Notes under the pieces: model-generated | What the model was told of the DNA's origin: nothing | Databases searched by the model: none | Seen by the model: the letters and a program-made list of their open reading frames with translations, nothing else | Translations under genes and position numbers: made by a program | NCBI GenBank assembly: GCA_003254905.1 | Contig: QANU01106679.1 | Span: 45,162 to 109,161 of the forward strand | Source of the DNA: Nissolia schottii | Taxonomy: Eukaryota; Streptophyta; Magnoliopsida; Fabales; Fabaceae | Direction: 5' to 3' | Length of the DNA stretch: 64,000 nucleotides | Shown here: piece after piece, positions 35,061 through 47,005 of the stretch | Position numbering within the stretch: the first letter of the stretch is position 1 | Layout of the letters: each line of letters begins with the position of its first letter

Positions 35061-38000
35061 TAGGAGACTCACCTGCCATAGCCAAGTGCGCAACCCGGGT
35101 CGACCTGGATTAGTCAAGGCTCAACCTAAAAAGAATGCCGCGTGCAGCAAGGAATTAGGCGTGTAAGATCCACAACGGGGTCTTGATTCCTACTTAGATG
35201 AATTTTGTAGCTCTTCGTCTCGCTATTTAGGATCATGTTTGGAAGAAATGTTGTATGCGCTTTTCTTTCGAAATTACTTCCTCGGTTCCCTCTCGAAAGA
35301 AATTTCCCCGCTTCCATTTTTGTCCCCTTAGTTAACATTTTTTTTTTCTTTCTTTCTATTTTGTCCCTTATTATATTATCTTGTACATGAGAATTTAAAG
35401 ATTTTAGAATATCTGTCAAAATTTATCACACCTCTCTCGTTGTAGTATTAATTTTGTTTTTCAATTGAAATGCACTTTGTATGTTAATGTCTCATCCGAA
35501 CATGAAATTCTAATAATGAGAATACTATTAAATGTATCAATGAAAATAGTTTGGTTTGCAAAATTTTTTACTATTATCAAGAATATTTATTTCCTCTCTT
35601 TTGATTTACTTATTCAATGTGAGCTAGTCACGGATGTTTAAAAAAATTGACTAAAATTTTTTAAAATAAAAAGGTTAATAATATTTTATATAATTTTCTT
35701 TACTTAACGTGGATGGTTAGAGTTATTACAAATACATAAATATGATAAAAAATAATGTTTATTTAATATGGTTATATTAAGAAAAGAAATGATTAATATT
35801 ATTTAAATTTTAAAAAATAAATAAGCATTTATAAAAATATCAAAATAAAAAAAAGTAGATAAATAAACTAAAATAGAGATAATATTATTTTTCTTTAATT
35901 TCACTGTTTGTATAAAAGTGAAAACTTAAATTAAAACAGAGCAAATATTTTAAAAGTTACGGATCGTAGTGAAGTCTTTATATTTACTAAAAAGATTTAG
36001 ATTTACCATAGAGTGAAAAGTCTTTATACGTTTCTTTGTTGCATTGATTACCCTAATGACTTAAAGTCTATAATATGATAATATATCAACTTAATTTATA
36101 TTTTTATGAAATTATAATTATAGTTTAATTGATGATACTATAAAAGAAACAATTATTCAAAAGAGAAATAAAACTAAAATATTTACACTAAAAATATTTT
36201 AAAATTAAATCATTTTTTATGCTTACAATAAAGATAGGCTAGTTATATATATACTCCCTCAGTTCTTAAATAATTGTTCAATTTCTATCTTACACAGATA
36301 TTAAGAAAATGATTGAAATGTCTCAAAGTTAATAAAATTTAATACTACTTTCGTTTACTCTTAGATGCCACGTTTTATCCTAAATTTTGGTCAAAATTAG
36401 TTTTCGTTTGATTAGATTAAAAAAATATTTATTATTGTCTTTTCAATTATACATCTATCTATTTTATTAATTGGATTACAATTTTTCATTACAATCTCTC
36501 CCACTAATTGAAGGGTAATTTAGTCTAAACATTTGACGTTTTGTTTAAATATGTGCAAATTAATTACTTTATTAATCTGCGTGCATTTGTCAAAAGATAT
36601 ATCTACAAATGGATCGAGGGAATAACACTTTACAAAATTACCCCCATTTATTTCTTCATCTATTACTCTATCTCGCTTCCACTACTCATTAAACAGAGGC
36701 ACACTTAAAAAAAATTAATATAGCATAAATTTAAAAAGTACACGATTATTTTTAAAAAAATATTAAAATAAAAATGTAAATAATTATTTAAGAGCAAACA
36801 AAGCATTTTTTTAAAAAATTCAAAAGGGGAATGGTATGAAATAGAATTAGGAGAAAAGGACATATAATAAGCAAGAGGAGGTGTTGCTCACATTTTTGGG
36901 ATATAGGTTAGGGTGTTGGTTCATTTGGTTAAAAAGAGAAATAGGGTGGTTGTGATCTGATCGGTGACCTGCATTGATAATGAATTAAGGGGCATTCAAT
37001 GTGTGTCGGGGTAAAATTGAATGTGATGCCTGTGGCATATATCTGCCATGCAGTATTAAATTCGACGGGGCAATAAGGTTAATTAATTGACACAGTCGTT
37101 TTGCCTTGCTTTTGTGGTCTCTCCCTGTTTTGTGTCCCTTCAAAAGCTACTTTTTGATACGAACCATGGCGCTTTTCCATTTCTTGTTTTCAGTCTCCTT
37201 TCCTAAAATTGTAGCTCTCGAGGTTTTGTTTACGAAGTAATTTTTTTTCAATTGAATTTTTTTATCGTGTATTGTTAAGTATGATTTTTCATAATTAATT
37301 GATAAAGTGAATCTCATACATAACATGAATAACAAAAAAATAATAATTGTGAAAGATAATTATATTTGACGGTATATGATAAGAACTCTAATTGAGAGAA
37401 CTTATTTCCTTCATTTGCCCACAGAACTTGCTCAATGCTTCGTCGCATCTCCTTAGACACTTCCTTCGTTTCGTTTTAACAATCCAAAATCACATTACAC
37501 ATACTAAGGAAAAAAAAAAAAAACATCTTGATAAATGTATAAACCATTTGAGTTGACAAAACTATCCTTATATACAAAAATAAATTTTATTTCTAATACA
37601 ATTCTCTTTACATTCATTCTACTAATAAATGCTCCACTATAATTAGGGTTATAAATAAAAAAATACATATAAATATTATAAATGGACAAATATTTTAAAA
37701 CCCTAAAAATAAAAAATAGACAACTAAAAGAGAGAGAGAGAGAGAGAGACAGTAATTCACAGGAGAATATGTTACATACAGGGACAGGAGCATCAAGGCC
37801 ACACTAAGGAATTATGGGTGATCAAATCATTTTCAATTCAAGAGAACTCTTCAAGGATATAGCGTTGGACGCATCATTCTTCAAATAATGATGAGTTAAC
37901 GAATAAATGATTAGTTTGGTTCTAACATTTTTATTTGAGTAAATTATATAAATTACTTTTAAGGTTTGTTAAACTTCATTTCAACTTAAATTTTTCATTG

Positions 38001-38690
38001 CAATTGATTACTAATAGTCTGTTAAATTTTTGTTTTCATTTTTTTTTTTGGTTAGATTAGTGAATATAGCAAAAATAGTAAAATCTTGATTTCTGTTTTT
38101 ATTTTGTTCAATATTTCATTCACAAAATTCTAAAACAATAAATAAGAATTTATTGTTTTAATTATTTTATTTACAAACGTTTGAAAACAGAAAACACATA
38201 AAATGAAAACAAAAACTAACAGATACTCAATTAGTGATCGGTCGCAAGGAAACAGGGTGGAGTGCAGTTATGCATATAGTTTGAGGTGGATTGTAATTTT
38301 AGCAAACCTTAAGTGTAGTTTGCACAATTTATCTTTTTTTATTTTTATATCAATTTGATTCAAAAAAACTTTTGACATCAATTCAGTCCTTACATTTCAA
38401 ATTTTGGCATCAATTTATCATAATTGAAAAATACAGAAGTGATTGACTATTTCAATGATTGATCAGTATACATAGTTGGTTTGAACTAGTAACTAACTAA
38501 CCGATCATCTAAACCAACCAATGAAAGTTGCCCATCTAACTAACTAATAACTAATCCCTCCACTCCCCAATGTTAGCCCCTTTTATTTTTTTAGATTCAT
38601 TGATAATTCACTGCATCTAGAGACAATTGTATTAATTGACATAACTTTATAAACTATAATAACTAACAACAAATGAATACATTATTTTGT
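35061..38690. other. AT-rich intergenic region downstream of the CLE gene
   Basis: No gene is supported across about 3.6 kb. It contains a T-rich 3' flank, many short AT runs, a (GA)n microsatellite at 37727-37749 and the MITE-like piece at 36343-36630. Small open frames (35126-35419, 37147-37335, 37504-37689) are AT-rich chance frames. Confidence 0.5.
36343..36630. mobile_element. MITE-like element related to the one at 1068
   Basis: The left end (TACTACTTTCGTTTACTCTTAGATG) and right end in reverse complement (TATTCCCTCGATCCATTTGTAGATA) are partly inverted. The inner wording CAAATTAATTACTTTATTAATC is shared with 1068-1343. Just upstream, ACTCCCTCAGTTCTTAAATA at 36254 looks like the end of a further such element. 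Confidence 0.4.
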
Positions 38691-39060
38691 AATAACCCCC
38701 CTCCAAGTTGGGAGAAAGATGTCTAATGTTCCGAACTTGGAGTGTGGCAACTTGAACTTCACAATAAGGAGAGGTGCTTTGGTTAAAACATCACCTAGTT
38801 GACCATGTGTTTTGGCATCCACCAACACTAGTTTGATGGTTCCATCATTAACCTTATCTCTAATAAAACGACAATCAATCTCAATGTGCTTGCGCCTTTT
38901 ATGGAACGTGGGATTAGAAAAGCAAGAGGAATAATTGATTGATTGTTAGGGAACCACAGGGCATGCATGATGTCAATCTCAAACTCCTTCAACGAGGTAA
39001 AAAGCCAAGCATTCATTTGGAACACATGCCAATTCCCTATACCAAGTATCGTTGGTAACG
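38690..39060 (-). mobile_element. Ty1/copia remnant, RNase H end
   Basis: On the minus strand the piece recalls the pol end of copia elements: a run matching HKRRKHIEIDCRFI-like wording, then a VDAKTHG-like segment, then QLGGG near the polypurine tract (CCAACTTGGAGGG on the minus strand, about 38699-38711). Only about 370 bp remains and it is broken. Confidence 0.55.
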
Positions 39061-39530
39061 ACGTTTGTAACCCTTTACTTACTGTAAGACGCTAAAGTCG
39101 TATCTATACATATAGTAATTCAGAAGCATAACAAGGAAACTTCTGCCGTTTTTCATTCATTTAGAGATTGCTTGTTCCACTAATTACAAAAAATTACTAC
39201 TCAAGGAAATTTTTTTGAAAGTGATTCTCCAATGTAAGAGATTAAGGAAACACTCCCAATTTAATCTCTCTGCCAAATTGAGCTGATGTAGCACGTTAAC
39301 TGTCATGTCACCCCGTCCACGTTAACATCGTTTGCATGTGCCTCACACATGAGGTTAAACGACGTCATTTTGCTGCTAAACTACTAGCGTTATTATGGTA
39401 TAATGTTACAAAAATTATATTTATTATAAACTTGAACTGTGTTACTAATTAGTGACTCGAAAATTGAATTTAGTACATTAAGCTAAATAAACAAACACTA
39501 TTACCACTAAGCTACCAATATTATTATGTT

Positions 39531-39750
39531 ATTTTGTTGCAACTATTGTATATATTTTATACCTGAACTGTGTTACTGATGAGTTAAAAAATCAGACTTT
39601 TATGAAAAAACACAAATAAAAATTATATTAGGCTTAAAATAACTCTAATTATAATTTTTATTTGTGCTTTTTTTTTAATAAAAGTTTGATTTTTTAACTC
39701 ATCAGTAACACAGTTCAATTATAAAATATATATAATAGTTGCAGCAAAAT
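39531..39750. repeat. Large near-perfect inverted repeat (hairpin)
   Basis: The left arm 39531-39630 and right arm about 39646-39750 are reverse complements with few changes. Both contain GAACTGTGTTACTGATGAGT. Only about 15 bases lie between them. The left arm overlaps the right end of the 420-bp repeat. Confidence 0.85.
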
Positions 39751-39792
39751 ATTTAATATGCTTAAAATAAATTTAATAATATATCATTACTA

Positions 39793-40054
39793 AAAATTTT
39801 ATTTTGTTAATGAAAAATTAATAAGTTGCACTTATTAATAATATTGATATATTAATATTCAGATTGATCTTATTAATATTTTTAAATTTTTTTAAAAAAT
39901 AAGCTAAATTTATTAATTTTTCATTAATAAAACAAGCTTATTAATAATATTAATACATTAATATATTAATATTTAGATTAATCCAATTAATATTTTTTTT
40001 AAATATTAACAATAAGCTTAATTTATTAACTTTTCATTAACAAAATAAAATTTT
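39793..40054. repeat. AT-rich element with terminal inverted repeats
   Basis: The start AAAATTTTATTTTGTTAATG and the reverse complement of the end are nearly the same for about 38 bases. The core contains two tandem versions of a TTAATAATATTGATATATTA-type unit. It stops three bases before the single N at 40058. Confidence 0.55.
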
Positions 40055-40483
40055 CATNTTCCACTAATTACAAAAAATTAGTACTTAAGGAAATTTTTTT
40101 GAAATTGATTCTCCAATTTAAAAGATTAAGGAAACACCCCCAATTTAATCTCTCTGCTAAATTGAGTTGCTGTAGCCCGTTAACTGTCATGTTACCCCGT
40201 CCACGTTAGCGTCGTTTGCATGTGCCTCACAAGGTTAAACAACGTCATTCCGCTGCTAAACTACCAGCGTTATTATGGTATAATGTTACAAAAATTATAT
40301 TTATTATAAACTTAAACTGTGTTACTAATTATTGACTCAAAAATTGAATTTAGTATATTAAGCTAAATAAGCAAACACTATTACTACTAAACCACCAATA
40401 TTATTATATTATTTTGTTGCAACCATTATATATATTTTATACTTGAACTGTGTTACTGATGAGTTAAAAAATCAAACATTAAT

Positions 40484-41821
40484 TAGTAACAATGTCGTTG
40501 ACCAAAATGAAAACTAAATTGATTTTTTTTTCCAAAAAAGATTAATACAAATATTGCATTTCACGTTTATGATTAATTTTATTTTTTGAAATTATCCTCA
40601 ATTTAAATGCATTCTGTGGTTCATGTACAATAAATTTAGATTACCCATATTCTTTGTTTTTGATAAACCCAACGGGCCCAACCTACTATCTGATTTCACA
40701 AATTAAGGTTTTTTTGAGTTATTAATTTCTCAGCCTAAAACACTTCTCCCATTCTCAAAATGAAAACCCAACCTTTCTACACGTTCTCTCCATCTTATAC
40801 GACTCTCAGTTTCATATATCTATATTTAAAATGAAGATTTCTTCAAGAATTTGAAGTGTTTTTATATATAAAAAATTTACCATTTATAATACTCTTCACT
40901 AAATGATTTCCATTTAATTTCTCTTTACCCACTCATTTTGAATTTGAATCATTTTAAAAGCAAACACTATGGAAGAATTAGAAAAGTCATTCTAATTTTT
41001 AGTATACCGAAGGTTTCATTTAATATTATATTCTCTGTTTTTGTATCTCTCTTGCTTCTTAGAAAATGGACTTTTTTTTTGGAAACTAGAAAATGGACTT
41101 TATTGTTTTTGGAAATTAGAAAATGGACTTTTGTTATTGTTGGCTTGACTAAGATGTTCAGAGTTTTTGCCTTTAATGCAGGCTTCAGTTGCTGAGCCCT
41201 TCCTTTCACAAAGCAAGGTTGGAATTTTTGAAACAGGATTAATGTTAGCCCTTTTCTTTTCACAAATTATTCTGATTAGTAAGTGGTAATGCGTTTAAAT
41301 AAGAAGCTAAGGCACGATTTTACTTCACTTCTTTAATTCTGACTTTGGATAATTATTTAATTGTACGATCTTTTGCAGCTAACTTTTATGTGCAAAAGGG
41401 TTAGTATGTCTCGAATGTTCAACATCTAATTATCTGTTTCATCTTCCCATTCTTCCGTTTCACCGCTTAGCATTTCATAAATACTTAATCAATTTTCAAT
41501 GGATTAGTTTTCTTTTATTTTCAAAAGCCAAATATTTTAATAAAATAAGGCTTCTCTCGTAAGCTTTTTTGACCTCTTCTACACGCATTCTTACCGATAT
41601 GAGTTTCCATCCACTCGAATGGTTCTACAAAGTATATTTATTATTATTATTTTCTTTTTGACTTTTTTACTTCATTATTTTTATGAGATCTTATTTGATT
41701 TATGTTGGCAGCACCAGGGAGGTGGATAGTGTGGCTAAGAGGCTCGAGGTGTCAACGACCCCAAGATACACCAAGACATGTGTTGATGAAGTTTTTTCAG
41801 CCATATAGTCCAAATTTAGAA
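40484..41821. other. Intergenic region, no gene supported
   Basis: A threefold tandem motif GAAAATGGACTTT with a short spacer lies near 41064-41130. It creates open frames on both strands (40938-41195, 40967-41263) that I do not accept as genes. Nothing else is recognised. Confidence 0.4.
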
Positions 41822-42048
41822 CAAAAATGTTACACGTACACCCAATTTTATACACTCATACATACACCACTAATAATGCACAAACATTATTCTCATGAAT
41901 GCACAAACATTACAAACTTATAGATGATATTTTCAATGATACTTAACTGAGTACATAAACATTACAAACATTAAAATACAAACTTTATGTATATAAGTAT
42001 ATGGTGTATGTATGATGTATATTTTTTGGTGTACGTGTAGGAGGACTC
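41822..42048 (+). mobile_element. Mutator-like MITE, copy 3 (9-bp target duplication)
   Basis: A 227-bp element begins CAAAAATGTTACACGTACAC and ends GTGTACGTGTAGGAGGACTC. It is flanked by AATTTAGAA on both sides (41813-41821, 42049-42057). This is an insertion independent of the copies at 25955 and 33718, which proves the element boundaries. Confidence 0.85.
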
Positions 42049-42359
42049 AATTTAGAACTGTCATTTAAAACGAAAATGCAAAGGTTATTAACTACCAAAC
42101 TCGTGAATCCTATTCAGCATGGTTGGTTGGCGACTTCGTTCAATTAGAGATCTCTCATTGTTGAGGTTGAACCAAGTAAAATTGTTACTAATTACACATG
42201 ACTCGTGCAGGGCACTCCGCTTTCACACGTGTCAACTTATCAATGGCTCTGCTTGCTGGCGGCGCATCACTAACGCACGTGCCTCGTGCCTCCTCACTCA
42301 CCTTCACATTGATGCGGCGTTGAAGCTCTTTCAGTTTGTTGGACGCAACCATCAACAAT

Positions 42360-43488
42360 TTGCATTAGCAAACCGCGAAAAGCCAATATGCAACGAATTG
42401 TGAAAAGGCACTACCAAGACAAACATAGATCAAACTACAAAAGGGAATTACCATGGAATTTCCGTGTATCCTCAAGTGGCCCTTCCACAGGGTCCCGGAG
42501 ATTAATAGGCCCATCTTCAACAAAAGTAACCAAAGATTCTCCCTACAGGGTTTCATCTGCGGAGAGCTCTCACAAATGTTCGCAATGAATATTCCTATTC
42601 CAATAGCAGGGAGTAACCACCGTATCTTGAGGCCCCTTCCTAGAACGCCATTTTTCCTGGAGCGACAAATACCTTGAAGTATTTCCATGTAAGCTCCTGG
42701 TACGAGTCCTCCTAGCGAGTAAAGATCCGGGTGCCAGATAGACTTTTAAAGGTGTGCCAACTCTTGAATTTTTCCCACATACTAGGAATTTCTCCACCCA
42801 ACGGGTTGGTGAGGGTAAACAAAGACAAAAAGGTCCGTGGATAAAGTTTATGTTGAAGGCCTTGCAAACGATTTGGAATCCACGAAGTAAGGCCCACCCA
42901 TAAGGATCTAGTTGGGTAGGCCTGAACTCACAAGCCATCATAACACGACGCTCAAACACGAAAAATGGAAGACGGATCCCCAACCTTGTGAAGAAAACCT
43001 CATACATGCACCAAGAAATGGGGAGTATCCTGGTGCCGGAGCATACACACACATTCATCCGCGGAGGTAACCTCTAGCCTATACTCATCGTCATCAATTT
43101 CCCTTTCTGTGAACTCCACCATATTTTGTAGATCCCCTATGTGCCTTAGTTTTATAATCAAAGGTATGGAAAAAACTTATGGATCTATCCACCAATACGC
43201 TACGTGCTCGTGGGATCCGATCAAGTGTCACAAAACTTTTAATTCTTGGAAGGATTTCTTATACTTCCCCATGGCTGAAATCTGAGATCAAGTTGAAAGA
43301 TGAAAACAAAAAAAAAAAAAATCAACTATCAGAAGAACAACCCCAACAGGAATTGCAACCCTCTCTTACTCATAAGAGGATCCCCAGATCTCACTAGGAC
43401 CAAAAAGAGAACGAAGGGAGGGGAAGAAATAAAGGAGATGAAAAACCATCTTCCTCTCCCTCAACTCCCACACGCAAACAAGGAGATG
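42360..43488 (-). mobile_element. Antisense ORF remnant of a Tat-lineage gypsy element (Transposase_28-like)
   Basis: On the minus strand, about 43058-42570 encodes wording typical of the plant 'putative gypsy type transposon' domain: YEVFFTRLGIRLPFFVF followed by PTQLDPYGWALLRGFQIVC. Tat-lineage elements are known to carry such extra ORFs in antisense between pol and the 3' LTR. The LTR-like sequence beyond the inserted solo LTR (47006 onward) is in plus orientation, which fits that layout. The remnant is broken; pol is not present here. Confidence 0.55.
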
Positions 43489-44107
43489 TGAAACACCCTA
43501 GTTAACTGCTTATGCTATAGTCATAAACAATGCTCACTAGGTTGTTTTCTGCTTTAGTTGGGGTTACTTTTAGCCCCCTACTTTTACCTTTGAAAATATT
43601 TCTTACCTTTTACCTAGAAAATACATACCGTTGTGAAACTTTTTCTCTTTATATACGTACGGTATAAAATATGAGCCGCGCGTCAAATAAAATTTATAAA
43701 GAAAACGGTAAAGCTCTATGACGAAGCAATATGCAAACAAGTGGTCCATCACATAACCTCATAATAATTTACATAAGCTGTATTAGATTCCGTACACACA
43801 TAGTTTGGTACTTTAGTTACACTATTCCATAATCCTGTCTTAAGGGCTAATAGGAACATTTATTCTTTAACCCTTGCTAAAATTCTTTGTGACTAGTCTT
43901 CTCGTACGCGTCTGCTCCACGCATCGGGCCAGTACTGTGCCTTCCTCTGTTCAACGTCAGTCCCTGGAGTCATAAAAGAGTGGGGTAAGAACGTTGCGTT
44001 CTCAGTGGGAAACCTTGGTTCAAGGGGTCTTGTTATCTCCTTTATGATCCAGGCCGCTCAGGGATCTCTAGGTGTCACAGTTATACTGCATCCCTACTAG
44101 TTATTAA

Positions 44108-44668
44108 CAAGGTTGTCAAACTCGAGAGTTTAAGTAAACTCGTGGAGTCTCAGCAAACTCGGATCGTAAACTCATACGTAAAAAAATATGTTATAAGCAA
44201 TATAATTAGGAACTAAACTTAATTAAATAATGTATTTATAATGGAAATTGAATAATGTTAACTTTAAATTAAATTAATGAAAGACATATCATAAAATACA
44301 CCTTAATGCATGACACTTAGTCGTTATGTCATACTTTATTCAGTATATGTATTATTTTATAGTTCAATAAAACATAGCTCAATTATGATAAATATATGAA
44401 ATTAACAAAATAAACTCAATATACATTATCTAATATAAACAAAGTTAGGTAAGTATCTAACAAAGTTACAAAATTTGTACATTTTGAGGTAAACTCGTAA
44501 ACTCGTAGGTAGATTTTAACTCGTGAACTCGCTAGTAGAATCGAGAGTTTACTTAAACTCGTACGATTTTACCAAAAAAGAGTTTACATAAGTGTTAACT
44601 CGTTTTTGTGTAGTAAAATCGTAAACTCGTAAGAGTTTAAGAGTTAACTCGAGAGTTTAACAACCATG
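44108..44668. mobile_element. hAT-like MITE, 561 bp, perfect 8-bp target duplication
   Basis: The termini are CAAGGTTGTCAAACTCGAGAG and, in reverse complement, CATGGTTGTTAAACTCTCGAG. It is flanked by GTTATTAA on both sides (44100-44107, 44669-44676). The subterminal regions are packed with AAACTCGTAAACTCG-type motifs in both orientations. It encodes no protein. Half of a relative lies in the XTH gene at 58877. Confidence 0.88.
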
Positions 44669-44884
44669 GTTATTAATATCCATGCTAGTCCTGAGCAACT
44701 TTATCTATATTACTAGGTGACCGGGGGATCTAGTCTTTCCATTACTAGGTCTTCTATTCTCTGTCCTATCTCTTAGGGAATAGGTTCTCACTATAAAACA
44801 CTTCAGGATCTTCTCGTATCTTATAATTATTACCTTAAATTCATTATCCAGATGCGACAGCGGCATCAGGAATAGCTTACTCCG

Positions 44885-45190
44885 TCCACACTTGGGGGCC
44901 GACTCATTTCGTCCACGCTTGGGGAGATATCCATACTTGGGGATAGACTTGCCTCGCCCACTCTTAGGGACTAACTCATGTTATCCACACTTGGGGACCT
45001 CCTATCCACGCTTGGGGATAGATTGACTTTGCTCACACTTAGGAACTAACTCATGTTATCCATACTTGGGGACCTCCTATCCATGATTGGGGATAGACTG
45101 ACTTTGTTCACACTTGGGAACATACTGTCTTTGTCCACACTTGGGGACGTGTTGACTTTGTCCACTCTTAGGGACGTACTGACCTCGACG
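44885..45190 (-). repeat. Tandem array inside the solo LTR
   Basis: About ten degenerate units of TCCACACTTGGGGAC with variable spacers occupy the position that corresponds to the arrays at 9839, 22330 and 28425 in sister LTRs. The wording is nearest to the CCCCCAGACGTGG units in reverse complement, but clearly different. Confidence 0.8.
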
Positions 45191-47005
45191 ATAGAATTTA
45201 AGTATTATTCTTCTTTCTGAATATAAACATAATTCAATATCTCATAGCATCAATACACGTCTGATAAACACAGCTCAATGATCTCAAGGCATCCATAAAT
45301 ACATGATAAACATAGCTCAATATCTCATGCAACAGTTCATATAATAAACACAATTTAATATCTCTTATCCAATCTCAAGAATACTCCCTATAACTTTCAT
45401 CCTCAAATTCAACACATATAAGGAACATAATTTCATTCTCAAACATTTCTTAAACATAAACAAACAGATATCCAACAATTATTCCAATAGTCACAAAGCA
45501 TGCATCAGCTTTCTGTCAGAAATTAGTGATCAGAAACCGGAGAGGTCCAAGACCTTATCCCAAGGTTTTTGGTAGCTCTAAGATCATTTTTTATGCTTAG
45601 AAATTCAGATTTCAACCCCAAACTTATGAAATTACAGTTTTGCCCTTCCCCCAAAATGCTATTTTTGCCCGTAAAACCCTGTTTTCTTCATAATTTTAGT
45701 TCTCAAAAACCCGATAGACTCAAGACTTGTCCTTAAGGTTTTTGATAGTTATAAACCCATATTTTTCTGAAAACCAACCCAGTTATTCAGTCCCAAAACT
45801 TGAAATTCCCGTTTTGCCCTTATTGCTTAAAAACATAATTTTCTGTCTGTTTGCTGAGAAATTCGTCAAGGACTCCAAAAATCACAAAACTTGACATCCC
45901 CACTCAAATTTTCGTGTAGAATCCAAAAATAACATTATTTTTTAAAGATAAAATTTCCAGAATACAGTTCCTCTTAAAAGCGTGGTTATGTTCCTATTCC
46001 AACTTAAGCTTTCCTAAATTCTGACAGAGTCACAGATAGCACCAACAGTTCCAGACAAATATAAACAACACATATTTATAGTCATGGTCACATACAACAT
46101 CCTAACATCATATGTCATCTAACATAAAATCACATAGACAGTGGATAAGTCGGTTTACCCACTTATTCAAGTCCTGTTGCGGTTCCGATACTTTCTACAG
46201 CCTCCTGCTTTGCTGTGATGTTTCTTAGCTCCGGTTCTAGGCTATGTTTCTCCAACTTTCTCTAAGGAATTAAGAGGATTTTGGTGTGTTAAGGTTAGGG
46301 AATCTCTGGGAATTTCTGGCTAGGGTTTGTGTAGGAAAGTCTTTGAGTTTGTGTTTTGATAGAGTAACGACTGAGTGTGTAATTGGACAGAGCTTTGCTA
46401 ACGTTTTTCTTCTCTAACAAAATTTTGTCATCCATGGGGTATTTATAGGCCTCTTGGACGAATTTCACATCCCCAAAATGCCCTTGGACCAATTTACCAT
46501 TTTATCCTTGGTTAGGCGACTAAGCATGGTGACTCATGGGCTTAGTCACAATGTCATAATTGCATATGAATGGTTGACCACACTTGGGCCATTTCTTGGC
46601 CATGTATTTATGTTGTGTCTTGGACAATTTTTGTGGCCAAGAATTAAGGGTCACATACAGATCAATTTTGATCAGTTTCGATCGTTCCCGGTTTCGGTAC
46701 TTCGCGTATGGTTGTTCTAAAAATATTCTGATCACGTCCTTGTGATCTCCTAATTTTTCTAGGGAAGAACCTAAGTCAATCTAAGGTATTTGTGAGCTTT
46801 CTTATTTAACCATATATTTTACAGATACCTTAGACACGCAATTGTACTCAAATGACAAAAAGGATCTATTCTAGTGTCTGCAGAATTTCGTGAAAATGAG
46901 TAGAATTATTTCTACAGACACTTTTAATCTAAAAGCTCATGAGAGAGCCTGTTTCCCCTATTTAATTCATGAAATTTTTTCTAAGGGAAAAAGCGGGATG
47001 TTACA

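Larger units (their letters stand above)
39177..40483. repeat. Diverged 420-bp direct repeat flanking hairpin and TIR elements
   Basis: Bases 39177-39590 recur at about 40059-40483 with several percent divergence (shared start TTCCACTAATTACAAAAAATTA). The second copy begins directly after the single N at 40058. Unlike the block at 23152, the divergence is too high for an unmerged overlap of one haplotype, so this is probably a real repeat family of unknown type. Confidence 0.7.
43489..47005 (-). mobile_element. Solo gypsy LTR, reverse orientation, perfect 5-bp target duplication
   Basis: On the minus strand it runs from TGTAACATCCCG (47005) to GGGTGTTTCA (43489), flanked by AGATG at 43484-43488 and 47006-47010. 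A promoter box CTATAAATA lies at 46448-46440 (minus). No primer-binding site or coding region adjoins it, so it is a solo LTR left by recombination between the two LTRs of one element. A hAT-like MITE (44108-44668) is nested inside, as is a tandem array at 44885-45190. Without the MITE it is about 2.95 kb, similar to LTR copy A. Confidence 0.88.

Noticed and set aside
40938-41263. Open frames on both strands containing a repeated KWTFFLE-like or KVHFLVS-like unit
   Set aside because: They are produced by three tandem copies of GAAAATGGACTTT; no protein family is recognisable.
42119-42403. 94-codon plus-strand open frame
   Set aside because: No family likeness; it adjoins retroelement remnant sequence.
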